In this document: positions 8,111 to 15,535 of the stretch, piece by piece
How the letters are laid out: every line of letters begins with the position of its first letter
Numbering within the stretch: position 1 is the stretch's first letter
NCBI GenBank assembly: GCA_012517965.1
Contig: JAAYTZ010000052.1
Span: 1-62,875 of the forward strand
Source: Propionibacterium sp.
Lineage (GTDB): Bacteria; Actinomycetota; Actinomycetes; Propionibacteriales; Propionibacteriaceae
Length of the DNA: 62,875 nucleotides
Direction: 5' to 3'
Notes under the pieces: generated by a model
What the model was told of the DNA's origin: nothing
Databases searched by the model: none
Seen by the model: the letters and a program-made list of their open reading frames with translations, nothing else
Made by a program: the position numbers and the translations under genes

Positions 8111-8127
8111 GGCCGCCGTGGGCGGCC
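8111..8127 (+). terminator. GC hairpin after recN
   Basis: GGCCGCC-GTG-GGCGGCC forms a perfect 7-bp stem with a three-base loop, seven bases after the recN stop. There is no T tract, which is common for actinobacterial terminators. Activity is inferred. Confidence 0.4.
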
Positions 8128-8206
8128 CTGTGGCACGATGAACGACACGGGCGTGATTCGCCGCGAGTGGGCAGGGGAAGGCAGCACTCGTCGGAGGAGA
8201 AACGCC

Positions 8207-8704
8207 ATGGAAACGACCCGCGGTGTCGTGCACATCCACTCCGCGCCGTCGGCTCTGTGCCCACACATCGAGTGGGCCATCGGCGGCGTGTTCGGCGTGC
8301 CCGCCGAACTCACCTGGCGGCCGCAGCCAGCCGAACGCGGCGCCTACCGCGCCGAAACCGGCTGGCACGGGCCCGTCGGTTCGGCCGCCCGGCTGGCGTC
8401 CGCCATGAAGCGCTGGGAGCGGGTGCGGTTCGAGGTCACCGAGGACGCCACGGCGTCCAGCGAGGGCGTCCGCTACTCCTACACGCCGGGACTCGGCATT
8501 TTCCAGGCCCCGGTCAGCCGCAACGGCGACATCCTCGTCCACGAGGACCGGCTGCGCGCCGCGCTGCTCCGCCACCGCGACCCCGCCGACCTTCGGGCCG
8601 CCCTCGACGACCTGCTCGGCGTGCCGTGGGACACCGAACTGGACGTCTTCCGGGCGGCCGCGGACGACGGCGCGCCCGTGCGGTGGCTCTACCGGGTGGG
8701 CTGA
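8207..8704 (+). CDS. DUF3145 family protein
   Basis: 165 residues from ATG 8207, which has GGAGGAG 7-8 bases upstream. An upstream in-frame ATG at 8138 lacks such a site. The sequence (TTRGVVHIHSAPSALCPHIEWA at the start, YSYTPGLGIFQAPVSRNGDILVHEDRLR in the middle) fits the actinobacterial DUF3145 family, whose function is unknown. No signal peptide or membrane helix is seen. It stands alone between recN and the convergent accD gene, ending at a shared terminator. Confidence 0.85.
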   Translation: METTRGVVHIHSAPSALCPHIEWAIGGVFGVPAELTWRPQPAERGAYRAETGWHGPVGSAARLASAMKRWERVRFEVTEDATASSEGVRYSYTPGLGIFQAPVSRNGDILVHEDRLRAALLRHRDPADLRAALDDLLGVPWDTELDVFRAAADDGAPVRWLYRVG

Positions 8705-8721
8705 ACCGCCCCCGGACGCGC

Positions 8722-8755
8722 GTCGGCCGACCCGGGCGAACCCGGATCGGCCGAC
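8722..8755. terminator. Bidirectional terminator between DUF3145 and accD
   Basis: GTCGGCCGA at 8722-8730 pairs perfectly with TCGGCCGAC at 8747-8755. The inner CCCGGG/CCCGGA arms add five more pairs after one mismatch, closed by a CGAA tetraloop. It sits between two convergent genes and could stop transcription from both sides. Confidence 0.75.
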
Positions 8756-8770
8756 GTCGACCCTGCCGGG

Positions 8771-10192
8771 TCAGAGCGGGATGTTGGTGTGCACGCCCCG
8801 GACGCCGTGATCGGCCTCGCGGATCGCCGCGGCGATCGCGGAGCGGGTGCGGGCGGGCTCGACGATCTCGTCGACGACGCCGATGTCCACCGCGGTGTCG
8901 ACGCCGCCGGCGATCCGGGCGTGCTCCTCGGCCAGCATGGCCTCGACGGCGGGCCGCTGGTCCTCGGGCACCTCGGCCAGCTTGCGCCGGTGGAGGATGC
9001 GGATCGCCGCCACCGGACCCATGACCGCCACCTCGGCCCCCGGCCACGCGAACACCTTGGTCGCGCCCAGCGAGCGGGAGTTCATCGCGATGTAGGCGCC
9101 GCCGTAGGCCTTGCGGGTCACGACGGTCACCCGCGGCACCACCGCCTGGGCGAACGAGTGCAGCAGCTTCGCGCCGCGCCGCACCACGCCCTCCCACTCC
9201 TGGCCGACGCCGGGCAGGTAGCCCGGCACGTCGACGAGCACGACCAGCGGGACGCCGAAGGCGTCGCACAACTGCACGAAGCGGGACGCCTTCTCCGCGC
9301 TCAGCGAGTCGAGACAGCCGCCCAGGCGCAGCGGGTTGTTGGCGATGACCCCGACGGTGCGGCCGCCCAGGCGACCCCAGCCGGTGGTGATGTTCGGCGC
9401 CCAGCGGCCGTGCAACTCCAGCCACGTGCCCTCGTCGAGGAGACCCTCGACGAGCGGGTGGACGTCGTAGGCGCGCTTCGGCGACGCGGGCAGCAGGGCG
9501 CCGAGGTCGACGTCGGCGACGACCTTGGCGACGCCGCCCTGGGCGGCGAGCAGGTCGATCACCCTGCGGGCGCGGACGAAGGCGTCCGCCTCGTTGTCGG
9601 CGGCGACATGCACGACGCCGGAACGGCGGGCGTGGGTGTCGACCCCCCCGAGGCGCTCCATGTCGACGCTCTCTCCGGTCACCGACCGGACGACGTCGGG
9701 GCCGGTGACGAAGATGCGGCCGGTCGAGGCCATGATGACGATGTCGGTGAGGGCCGGCCCGTAGGCGGCGCCACCGGCGGCCGCACCCAGCACCACCGAG
9801 AGCTGCGGGATCTTGCCGGAGGCCTGTGTCATGGCGTGGAAGATCTCACCCACGCCGTGCAGCGACAGCACCCCGTCGCCGAGCCGGGCGCCGCCGGAGT
9901 GCCAGATGCCCACGATGGGCACGCGGTCGACCATGGCCCGCCGGTACGCCTCGACGACGACCTTGCAGCCTTCGACCCCCATCGCGCCGCCCATGACGGT
10001 CGCGTCCGAGCAGAACGCGACGGCGGGGCTGCCGTTGATCCGGCCGTGGCCGGCCAGCATGCCGGAGCCGTCGTCGTCCGAGATCAGGCGCAGGGTTCCG
10101 GGGTCGAAGAGCGCGGCGAGCCGCGCGTTTGGGTTACGGGGATCCTCCTCGCGCGGGACGCGCTTGGGCTTGACGGGGGCATCGGTGGGCAT
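8771..10192 (-). CDS. accD: Acyl-CoA carboxylase carboxyltransferase beta subunit (AccD6-like)
   Basis: 473-residue carboxyltransferase of the propionyl/acetyl-CoA type. It has the two oxyanion-hole regions HSGGARLGDG near residue 97 and KAYGGAYIAMNSRSLGA near 360, and lacks the Cys4 zinc finger of the E. coli AccD type. It transfers CO2 from carboxybiotin to acetyl-CoA or propionyl-CoA to make malonyl- or methylmalonyl-CoA for the fab enzymes. It is the last gene of the fab operon, as accD6 is in mycobacteria. The biotin-carrying alpha subunit must be elsewhere. GGGTCCTCCTC before the start (plus strand) reads as an AGGAGGACCC ribosome site on the coding strand. Confidence 0.92.
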   Translation of the reverse strand: MPTDAPVKPKRVPREEDPRNPNARLAALFDPGTLRLISDDDGSGMLAGHGRINGSPAVAFCSDATVMGGAMGVEGCKVVVEAYRRAMVDRVPIVGIWHSGGARLGDGVLSLHGVGEIFHAMTQASGKIPQLSVVLGAAAGGAAYGPALTDIVIMASTGRIFVTGPDVVRSVTGESVDMERLGGVDTHARRSGVVHVAADNEADAFVRARRVIDLLAAQGGVAKVVADVDLGALLPASPKRAYDVHPLVEGLLDEGTWLELHGRWAPNITTGWGRLGGRTVGVIANNPLRLGGCLDSLSAEKASRFVQLCDAFGVPLVVLVDVPGYLPGVGQEWEGVVRRGAKLLHSFAQAVVPRVTVVTRKAYGGAYIAMNSRSLGATKVFAWPGAEVAVMGPVAAIRILHRRKLAEVPEDQRPAVEAMLAEEHARIAGGVDTAVDIGVVDEIVEPARTRSAIAAAIREADHGVRGVHTNIPL

Positions 10193-10250
10193 GGGTCCTC
10201 CTCAGGGCACAACAGGGGCGGCGCCGCCGGGACGCCGTGGGTGCGGGTGG

Positions 10251-10280
10251 GCGTCCGCCCAGGCGAACCCGGGCGGACGC
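10251..10280 (-). terminator. Intercistronic hairpin fabF/accD
   Basis: GCGTCCGCCC at 10251-10260 and GGGCGGACGC at 10271-10280 form a perfect 10-bp stem with a 10-base loop, 8 bases after the fabF stop. It may act as a partial terminator or an RNA-stability element within the operon. Confidence 0.6.
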
Positions 10281-10287
10281 GGGACCG

Positions 10288-11541
10288 TCAGGGGCGGGTG
10301 TGGGCGTTGGTGAACGCGAGGGCGACGTTGTGACCGCCGAAGCCGAAGCTGTTGTTGAGCGCCGCCAGGTCACCCGCCGGCAGGTCGCGGACGGTGGTCG
10401 CGATGTCGATCCCCAGCCCCTCCTCGGGGTCGGTCAGGTTGATCGTCGGCGGCACCTGGCGGTGGTAGAGGGCCAGGACCGTCGCGACGGACTCCAGCGC
10501 CCCGGCGGCGCCCAGGAGGTGACCCGTCATCGACTTGGTCGAGGTGACGATGCAGCCGGCGACCGCGGCCCCCAGGGCCTCACCGATCGAGTGCGCCTCG
10601 GTGATGTCCCCCTGCGGGGTGGAGGTGCCGTGCGCGTTGACGTGCTTGATGTCGGACGGCGCGAGCCCCGCGTCGGCGAGGGCGCGGCGCATGGCGGCGG
10701 CCTGGCCGGCGCCGGAGGGGTCCGGCTGGACGATGTCGTGGTTGTCGGCCGAGATGCCCTGGCCGGCCACGGTGCCGTAGATCCGTGCCCCGCGGGCCTG
10801 GGCGTGCTCGAGGGACTCCAGCACCAGGACGGCGGCGCCCTCGGAGAGGACGAACCCGTCGCGGCCCTTGTCCCAGGGGCGGGAGGCCCCGGCCGGGTCG
10901 TCGTTGCGGCGGCTCAGCGCCTGCATCTGGGAGAACGCGGCGAGCGGCAGGGCGTTGATCGTGGCCTCGGAACCGCCGGCCACGACGACGTCCGCGCGGC
11001 CCAGCTTGATGGTGTCGATCGCCAGGGCGATCGCGTCGTTGCCCGAGGCGCACGCCGACACCGTGGTGCGGAGAGCCGCCTGGGCGCCGACCATCAGGCC
11101 GATGTTGGCGGCGGGCGCGTTGGCCATCAGCATGGGGATGGTGAACGGGCTCACCCGCCGGGTCCCCTTGTCGACGAAGGCGTCCCAGTTGGTCAGGGTG
11201 GAGTGCAGGCCGCCGATGCCGCTGCCGAAGCAGACCGCGAGGCGCTCGGGATCGATCTCGTTGTCCTCGCCGAGGTGCAGGCCGGCGTCCGCCCAGGCCT
11301 CCTCGGCCGCGACCAGCGCCACCTGCGTGGAGCGGTCCAGGCGGCGGGCCTTGACCCGGTCGATCTTCTCGGAGGGGTCGACGGCGCAGATGCCGGCGAT
11401 GCGGACCGGGAGGGGTTCGGCCCAGGGTTCGGGGATGGTGACGATGCCCGACCGTCCGGCGAGCATGCCCGCCCAGGTGCTGGCGAGATCGCCGCCCAAG
11501 GGGGTCGTCGCACCCATTCCGGTGATGACCACGTCCGTCAT
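10288..11541 (-). CDS. fabF: Beta-ketoacyl-ACP synthase II (FabF/KasA)
   Basis: 417 residues. The catalytic Cys lies in TVSACASGNDAI near residue 164, with the two histidines in NAHGTSTPQGD near 303 and NNSFGFGGHNVAL (His404). It elongates acyl-ACP by condensation with malonyl-ACP. It lies between acpP and accD in the usual fabD-fabH-acpP-fabF order. The start ATG at 11541 is supported by the conserved MTDVVITGMG N-terminus. Only one synthase of this type is present, unlike the kasA/kasB pair of mycobacteria. Confidence 0.95.
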   Translation of the reverse strand: MTDVVITGMGATTPLGGDLASTWAGMLAGRSGIVTIPEPWAEPLPVRIAGICAVDPSEKIDRVKARRLDRSTQVALVAAEEAWADAGLHLGEDNEIDPERLAVCFGSGIGGLHSTLTNWDAFVDKGTRRVSPFTIPMLMANAPAANIGLMVGAQAALRTTVSACASGNDAIALAIDTIKLGRADVVVAGGSEATINALPLAAFSQMQALSRRNDDPAGASRPWDKGRDGFVLSEGAAVLVLESLEHAQARGARIYGTVAGQGISADNHDIVQPDPSGAGQAAAMRRALADAGLAPSDIKHVNAHGTSTPQGDITEAHSIGEALGAAVAGCIVTSTKSMTGHLLGAAGALESVATVLALYHRQVPPTINLTDPEEGLGIDIATTVRDLPAGDLAALNNSFGFGGHNVALAFTNAHTRP

Positions 11542-11604
11542 GTGTTGGTCCTTCGTTCTGGTTTCGGTTGGCTGGGATCGGGTGAGCGGTTCAGGGAGTG
11601 TGGG

Positions 11605-11667
11605 GGACGCCCGCGCGGCGGCCTCCGCGCCGGGAGCCCCGGGGCGGGGCCGGGCCGGCGGGCGTCC
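11605..11667 (-). terminator. Intercistronic hairpin acpP/fabF
   Basis: GGACGCCCGC at 11605-11614 is the exact reverse complement of GCGGGCGTCC at 11658-11667; the region between is almost all G and C and can fold further. It starts 8 bases beyond the acpP stop on the coding strand. Partial termination here would favour acpP over fabF and accD. Confidence 0.6.
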
Positions 11668-11674
11668 GGGGGTG

Positions 11675-11917
11675 TTACTGGTGGCTCTCGATGTAGGCGA
11701 CGGCGTCGCCGACGGTCTTGAGCTGCTTGGAGTCCTCGTCGGGGATCGACACCCCGAACTTCTCCTCGCAGCCGACGATGATCTCGACCATCGCCAGCGA
11801 GTCGACGTCGAGGTCCTCGGTGAAGGACTTGTCGAGCTGGACGTCCTCGACCGGCACGCCGGCGACGTCGTTCACGAGCTCGGCGAGCTGGGTGCGGATC
11901 TCTTCGGTGGTAGCCAT
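11675..11917 (-). CDS. acpP: Acyl carrier protein
   Basis: 80 acidic residues with the phosphopantetheine site DVDSLAMVEI (Ser40). It carries growing acyl chains for the adjacent FabD, FabH and FabF. It lacks the C-terminal extension of mycobacterial AcpM. AAGGAGA precedes ATG 11917 on the minus strand. It is followed by a strong hairpin that may raise its level relative to the downstream genes. Confidence 0.96.
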   Translation of the reverse strand: MATTEEIRTQLAELVNDVAGVPVEDVQLDKSFTEDLDVDSLAMVEIIVGCEEKFGVSIPDEDSKQLKTVGDAVAYIESHQ

Positions 11918-11997
11918 CTGGCTGTCTCCTTACTTGGTTGGGTGTTCTCGTGGATCTGGAGCCGGTCCCGGGCGGGAGCCGGCGGGTTCGGGGTCGC

Positions 11998-12993
11998 TCA
12001 GGGCAGCCGGATGACCTGGCCCGCGTACACGAGGCCGGCGCCGAAGCCGATGATCAGGGCGGTGTCGCCGCTGGAGGCCTCGCCCGACTGGAGCATGGCG
12101 TCGAGGGCCATGGGGATCGAGGCGGCGGAGTTGTTGCCGTAGTACTTGACCGTCCGGGCGACCTTCACCGTGTCGGGCAGCTTGAGGTGGCGCAGCATGG
12201 CGTCGGTGATGCGGTTGTTGGCCTGGTGGGGGGCGAACACGTCCAGCTGGTCTGGGGTCAGGCCCGCGGCCGCGAGGGCGCGCCGGGCGGCGTCCGCGAT
12301 GGCCGTGGTGGCCCACCGGAAGACGGGTTGACCGTGCATGTGCAGCCACGAGGGCGTTCCGGTCGCGGCCACCTCCTGGAGGCTCTGCGTCATGAAGATC
12401 GCGTCCGCCTGATTGCCGTCGCTGCCCCAGACCACCGGGCCGATGCCGTTGGTGTCGCTGGGGCCGACCACGGCCGCCCCGGCGCCGTCCGCGAAGAGGA
12501 ACGCGGTCGAGCGGTCCTCCAGGTCGGTGACCTTGCTCAGCGTCTCGACGCCGATCACCAGCACGTGGTGCGCGGCTCCGGAGCGGACGAGGGCCTCGGC
12601 CTGGGCCAGGCCGTAGGAGAAGCCCGCGCAGGCGGCCGAGATGTCGAAGGCGGCGGCGCCGGCCGTGCCCAGCTTGGCGGCCACGATCGGCGCCAGGCCC
12701 GGGGTCTGCACGAACTGGCTGATCGTCGACACGATGACGGCGTCGATGTCCTCGGGGGTCAACCCGGCGCGCTCGATCGCGCGGCCCCCGCAGTCGAGCG
12801 AAAGCGACTCGGCGTCCTCGCCCTCGCCGACCCAGCGGCGCTCGACGATGCCGGTGCGCTGCTGGATCCACTCGTCGGAGCTGTCGATGTAGGTGCACAT
12901 CTCGGCGTTGTCGACGACGCGGCTGGGGACGGCCGACGCGATGGACAGGATGCGGGCGTAGGGGCTGCCTTGGCTGGCCTGGATGCTGGTCAC
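11998..12993 (-). CDS. fabH: Beta-ketoacyl-ACP synthase III
   Basis: 331 residues from GTG 12993. Cys122 lies in DISAACAGFSYGLAQA, with the catalytic His and Asn in FAPHQANNRI and YYGNNSAASIP. It starts fatty acid synthesis by condensing an acyl-CoA primer with malonyl-ACP. The reading frame stays open further upstream inside fabD, but homology begins at this GTG, which overlaps the fabD stop (GTGA). The primer choice (branched or straight) cannot be read from sequence alone. Confidence 0.95.
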   Translation of the reverse strand: MTSIQASQGSPYARILSIASAVPSRVVDNAEMCTYIDSSDEWIQQRTGIVERRWVGEGEDAESLSLDCGGRAIERAGLTPEDIDAVIVSTISQFVQTPGLAPIVAAKLGTAGAAAFDISAACAGFSYGLAQAEALVRSGAAHHVLVIGVETLSKVTDLEDRSTAFLFADGAGAAVVGPSDTNGIGPVVWGSDGNQADAIFMTQSLQEVAATGTPSWLHMHGQPVFRWATTAIADAARRALAAAGLTPDQLDVFAPHQANNRITDAMLRHLKLPDTVKVARTVKYYGNNSAASIPMALDAMLQSGEASSGDTALIIGFGAGLVYAGQVIRLP

Positions 12994-14189
12994 AGGGTGT
13001 CCTCCGTGGTCGGGTAGAGGCGCACGAGCGGTTGCCCGGGCCGGACGATGTCGCCGGTCTCGACGAGCCACTCGACGATGCGGCCGCCGTGTTCGGCGAC
13101 CACCGCGTGGTCGCCCAGCGTGTTGTGCACGCTGCCGAGGACGGCGCCGGCGGGCACCTCGGCGTCCGGGGCGGCCGAGTCGGCGACGGTCAGCTCTCCC
13201 TTGGCGGGGGAGACGGCCATCAGCCAGGAGACGTTGGCGGCGCGGGCGTGGTGGGCCTCGACGTCGCTGTGGCGATCGACGAAGAGCCGGGCCTGCGGGA
13301 GATCGTCGGGCGTGTTGAGCGCGAACACCTCGACCCCGGTCATGTTGCGCTTGGCGATGCCGGTCAGCGTGCCGGCGGGCGGCAGCTCCAGCAGGCCGGT
13401 GACGCCCATCTGGGTCATGGTCTTCATGCACAGGTCCCACCGGACCGGGTGCGTGATCTGGGACACCAGGCGGCCCAGGTACTCGCTCCCGGACGCCACG
13501 GCCTGGCCGTCGGCGTTCGACAACAGCGGGACCCGGGGATCGTGGGTCGTGATGGCGGGGGCCAGGCGGGCGAGGCGATCCTGGCCCACCTGCATGTGCG
13601 CGGTGTGGAACGCGCCGGCGACGGAGAGCGGGACGACGCGCGCACCCTTCGGGGCGCTGGCCTTGAGGGCCTCGATCTGCTCGACGGTCCCGGCGGCGAC
13701 GATCTGGCCGGCGCCGTTGTTGTTGGCGGGCGTGCAGCCGGCCGCCTCGATGGCGGCCAGCACCTCGTCGGCGTCGCCGCGCACGACCGCTGCCATGGTG
13801 GTGGCGCTGAGGGCGGACGCCTCGGCCATGCCGAGCCCGCGCTCGCGGACCAGCACCATGGCCTGCTCGCCGGTCAGGACGCCGACGGCGCCGGCCGCGG
13901 TGATCTCACCGACGGAGTGTCCGGCGGCCACGCCGGTGCGGCGGAAGCCGTCGGCCGGGCTGGGGAAGAGCTCGAGCGCGGCCAGCAGGCCGGCGGCCAC
14001 GAGCAGCGGCTGGGCGATCGCGGTGTCCCGGATGGTCTCGGCGTCCGCCTCGGTGCCGTAGTGGGCGAGGTCGATGTTGGCGACTGTCGACAGCCAGGCG
14101 AGCCGGGTGGCGAACGTCGGCAGCTCGAGCCAGGGGGCGAGGAAACCGGGGGTCTGGGCGCCTTGTCCCGGCGCAACGATGGCTAACAC
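12990..14189 (-). CDS. fabD: Malonyl-CoA:ACP transacylase with C-terminal biotinyl/lipoyl-like domain
   Basis: 399 residues. The transacylase domain fills residues 1 to about 320 with VAPGQGAQ at the start, the nucleophile Ser92 in GHSVGEITAAGA, and His in GAFHTAHM near 195. Typical FabD proteins end at about 300-310 residues. Here about 60 further residues (12990-13181) resemble a half biotinyl/lipoyl domain: VVAEHGGRIVEWLVETGD, then PGQPLVRLYP. It has no MKM-type lysine, so it should not be biotinylated. FabD loads malonyl groups onto ACP. The gene begins GTG TTA; the second codon is the rare TTA leucine codon. It is the first gene of the fab operon, behind the PucR regulator. Confidence 0.92.
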   Translation of the reverse strand: MLAIVAPGQGAQTPGFLAPWLELPTFATRLAWLSTVANIDLAHYGTEADAETIRDTAIAQPLLVAAGLLAALELFPSPADGFRRTGVAAGHSVGEITAAGAVGVLTGEQAMVLVRERGLGMAEASALSATTMAAVVRGDADEVLAAIEAAGCTPANNNGAGQIVAAGTVEQIEALKASAPKGARVVPLSVAGAFHTAHMQVGQDRLARLAPAITTHDPRVPLLSNADGQAVASGSEYLGRLVSQITHPVRWDLCMKTMTQMGVTGLLELPPAGTLTGIAKRNMTGVEVFALNTPDDLPQARLFVDRHSDVEAHHARAANVSWLMAVSPAKGELTVADSAAPDAEVPAGAVLGSVHNTLGDHAVVAEHGGRIVEWLVETGDIVRPGQPLVRLYPTTEDTL

Positions 14190-14254
14190 ACTTCAACTGT
14201 CTCGCGCCGGAGCCGCGCGCCGCGTGATCGCCAGGACAGAAAACCGCCGCCCGT

Positions 14255-14273
14255 TTTTGTGAGTTTCCTACAA
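14255..14273. promoter_or_regulatory. Candidate operator for the PucR/FasR regulator
   Basis: On the plus strand TTTTGT-GAGTTTCCT-ACAA forms an imperfect inverted repeat in AT-richer DNA about 66-85 bases upstream of fabD. It resembles the TTTTGT-N9-ACAAAA type of site that, from memory, is associated with the mycobacterial fab regulator of the same PucR-like family. No clear -10 box for fabD was found. Confidence 0.45.
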
Positions 14274-14303
14274 GGTGCCATCCGGAGTGGGGTCGGCGGC
14301 ACC
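14274..14303 (-). terminator. Hairpin after the PucR-type regulator gene
   Basis: GGTGCC at 14274-14279 pairs with GGCACC at 14298-14303, with extra CCG/CGG pairing inside. It begins directly after the regulator's TGA and abuts the candidate operator. It may separate the regulator transcript from the fab operon. Confidence 0.4.
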
Positions 14304-15488
14304 TCAGGTGATGATGCGGCCCAGGCTCAGGCCCAGGCGCAAGCAGTAGGAGTCGCGCTGGTCGAGGGCCGAGTAGCCGGTGGCCTCCTCGATCCGGGCC
14401 AGCCGGTACCGGACGGTGTTCGCGTGCACGAACAGTTGCCGGGCGGCCCCCTCCACCGTGCCGCAGCCGAGGAAGGCCTCCAGCGTCTCCAGCAGTTCGC
14501 CGCCCTTCTCGGCGAGGACGCCGTAGACGCCACGGGCGAGGGCCCGCCGCGCGTGCCCGTCGCCGATGAGGGCCCGCTCGGGCAGCAGGTCGCTGGCCAG
14601 CACCGGGCGTGGCGCCTGCGGCCAGGCCACGGCGGCCCGGCGTCCGGACAGGGCGGCGCGGGCGCTGGCGAACGCCTCCGACAACGGGCCCACCACCGGC
14701 CCGACCACGAGCGGGCCCGGACCGAAGGCGTCCGCCAGCTCCGCGGCGATGCCGAGCGCCTCGGTGTCGGTGCCGAACGGGCCGCCGATCAGGACGACGA
14801 GCCGGTCGCCCTGGGGCGCCACGAGCACGTCCACCCCGGCGCGGGCGGCCAGCCGGCGCACGGCGCTCTCCTTCGAGCCGGCCAGGTCACCGATGACGAC
14901 CGCGACCCCCTGGGGTGTGCCCCAGCCGAGCGAGGAGGCCCGCGCGAGCACGGTCTCGTCGGCCTCGCCCCGGACGACCGCATCCAGGACCACGGCCTCG
15001 ATCCGGGCATCCCAGGCGCCACGGGACTCGGCGGCGTGGGCGTACACCTCGGCGGCGTCGAAGGCCACCTCGCGGCTGTAGTGCAGGATCGCGATCCGAC
15101 ACACCGCCCGGTCGCCGCGCGGCAACTGCGTGAGGACGTGGCGCTCCACGCTGGCGATGGTGCTGCGCACTAGGTCGAGGGTCTGCTGCAGGGAGATCTG
15201 GCGCTGCAGGGGGCGGGGGGCGACGTCGAAGATGTTGTCGGAGCTCGGCCCGGTGGCGCCGCGTTCGAACCACGACACGAACCCGTCCACGCCGGCGCGC
15301 ACCACGACGGTGATCCAGGACCGGTGCTCCGGGTCGAGCGCGTTGATCCACGCGTGTTTGGTGGCCATGTCGGCCATCGCCGCGGTCGTCATCTCGGCCG
15401 CGGCCGCCGCCAGGCGTTTCGCGATGGCGGCCCGGACCCGGGGAGAGGGCAGCCAGTCGGGTGCGGGCTCTGGCTGGTTCGCCGTCAT
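14304..15488 (-). CDS. fasR: PucR-type transcriptional regulator of fatty acid synthesis (FasR/MabR-like)
   Basis: 394 residues. The C-terminal 60-70 residues form the PucR helix-turn-helix (CGTVEGAARQLFVHANTVRYRLARIEEATG is the core, around residues 345-375). The N-terminal and middle parts match the GGDEF-like/regulatory region of the family. The position directly upstream of fabD on the same strand is that of FasR in Streptomyces and Rv2242 in mycobacteria, both activators of the fab operon that respond to long-chain acyl-CoA. Control of 14189-8771 is therefore likely. The start ATG 15488 gives a normal family length. Confidence 0.86.
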   Translation of the reverse strand: MTANQPEPAPDWLPSPRVRAAIAKRLAAAAAEMTTAAMADMATKHAWINALDPEHRSWITVVVRAGVDGFVSWFERGATGPSSDNIFDVAPRPLQRQISLQQTLDLVRSTIASVERHVLTQLPRGDRAVCRIAILHYSREVAFDAAEVYAHAAESRGAWDARIEAVVLDAVVRGEADETVLARASSLGWGTPQGVAVVIGDLAGSKESAVRRLAARAGVDVLVAPQGDRLVVLIGGPFGTDTEALGIAAELADAFGPGPLVVGPVVGPLSEAFASARAALSGRRAAVAWPQAPRPVLASDLLPERALIGDGHARRALARGVYGVLAEKGGELLETLEAFLGCGTVEGAARQLFVHANTVRYRLARIEEATGYSALDQRDSYCLRLGLSLGRIIT

Positions 15489-15535
15489 CGGCCGCCTTCG
15501 GTGCGGGGTCGGGGGATCGCGGCCAGCCTAACGGC

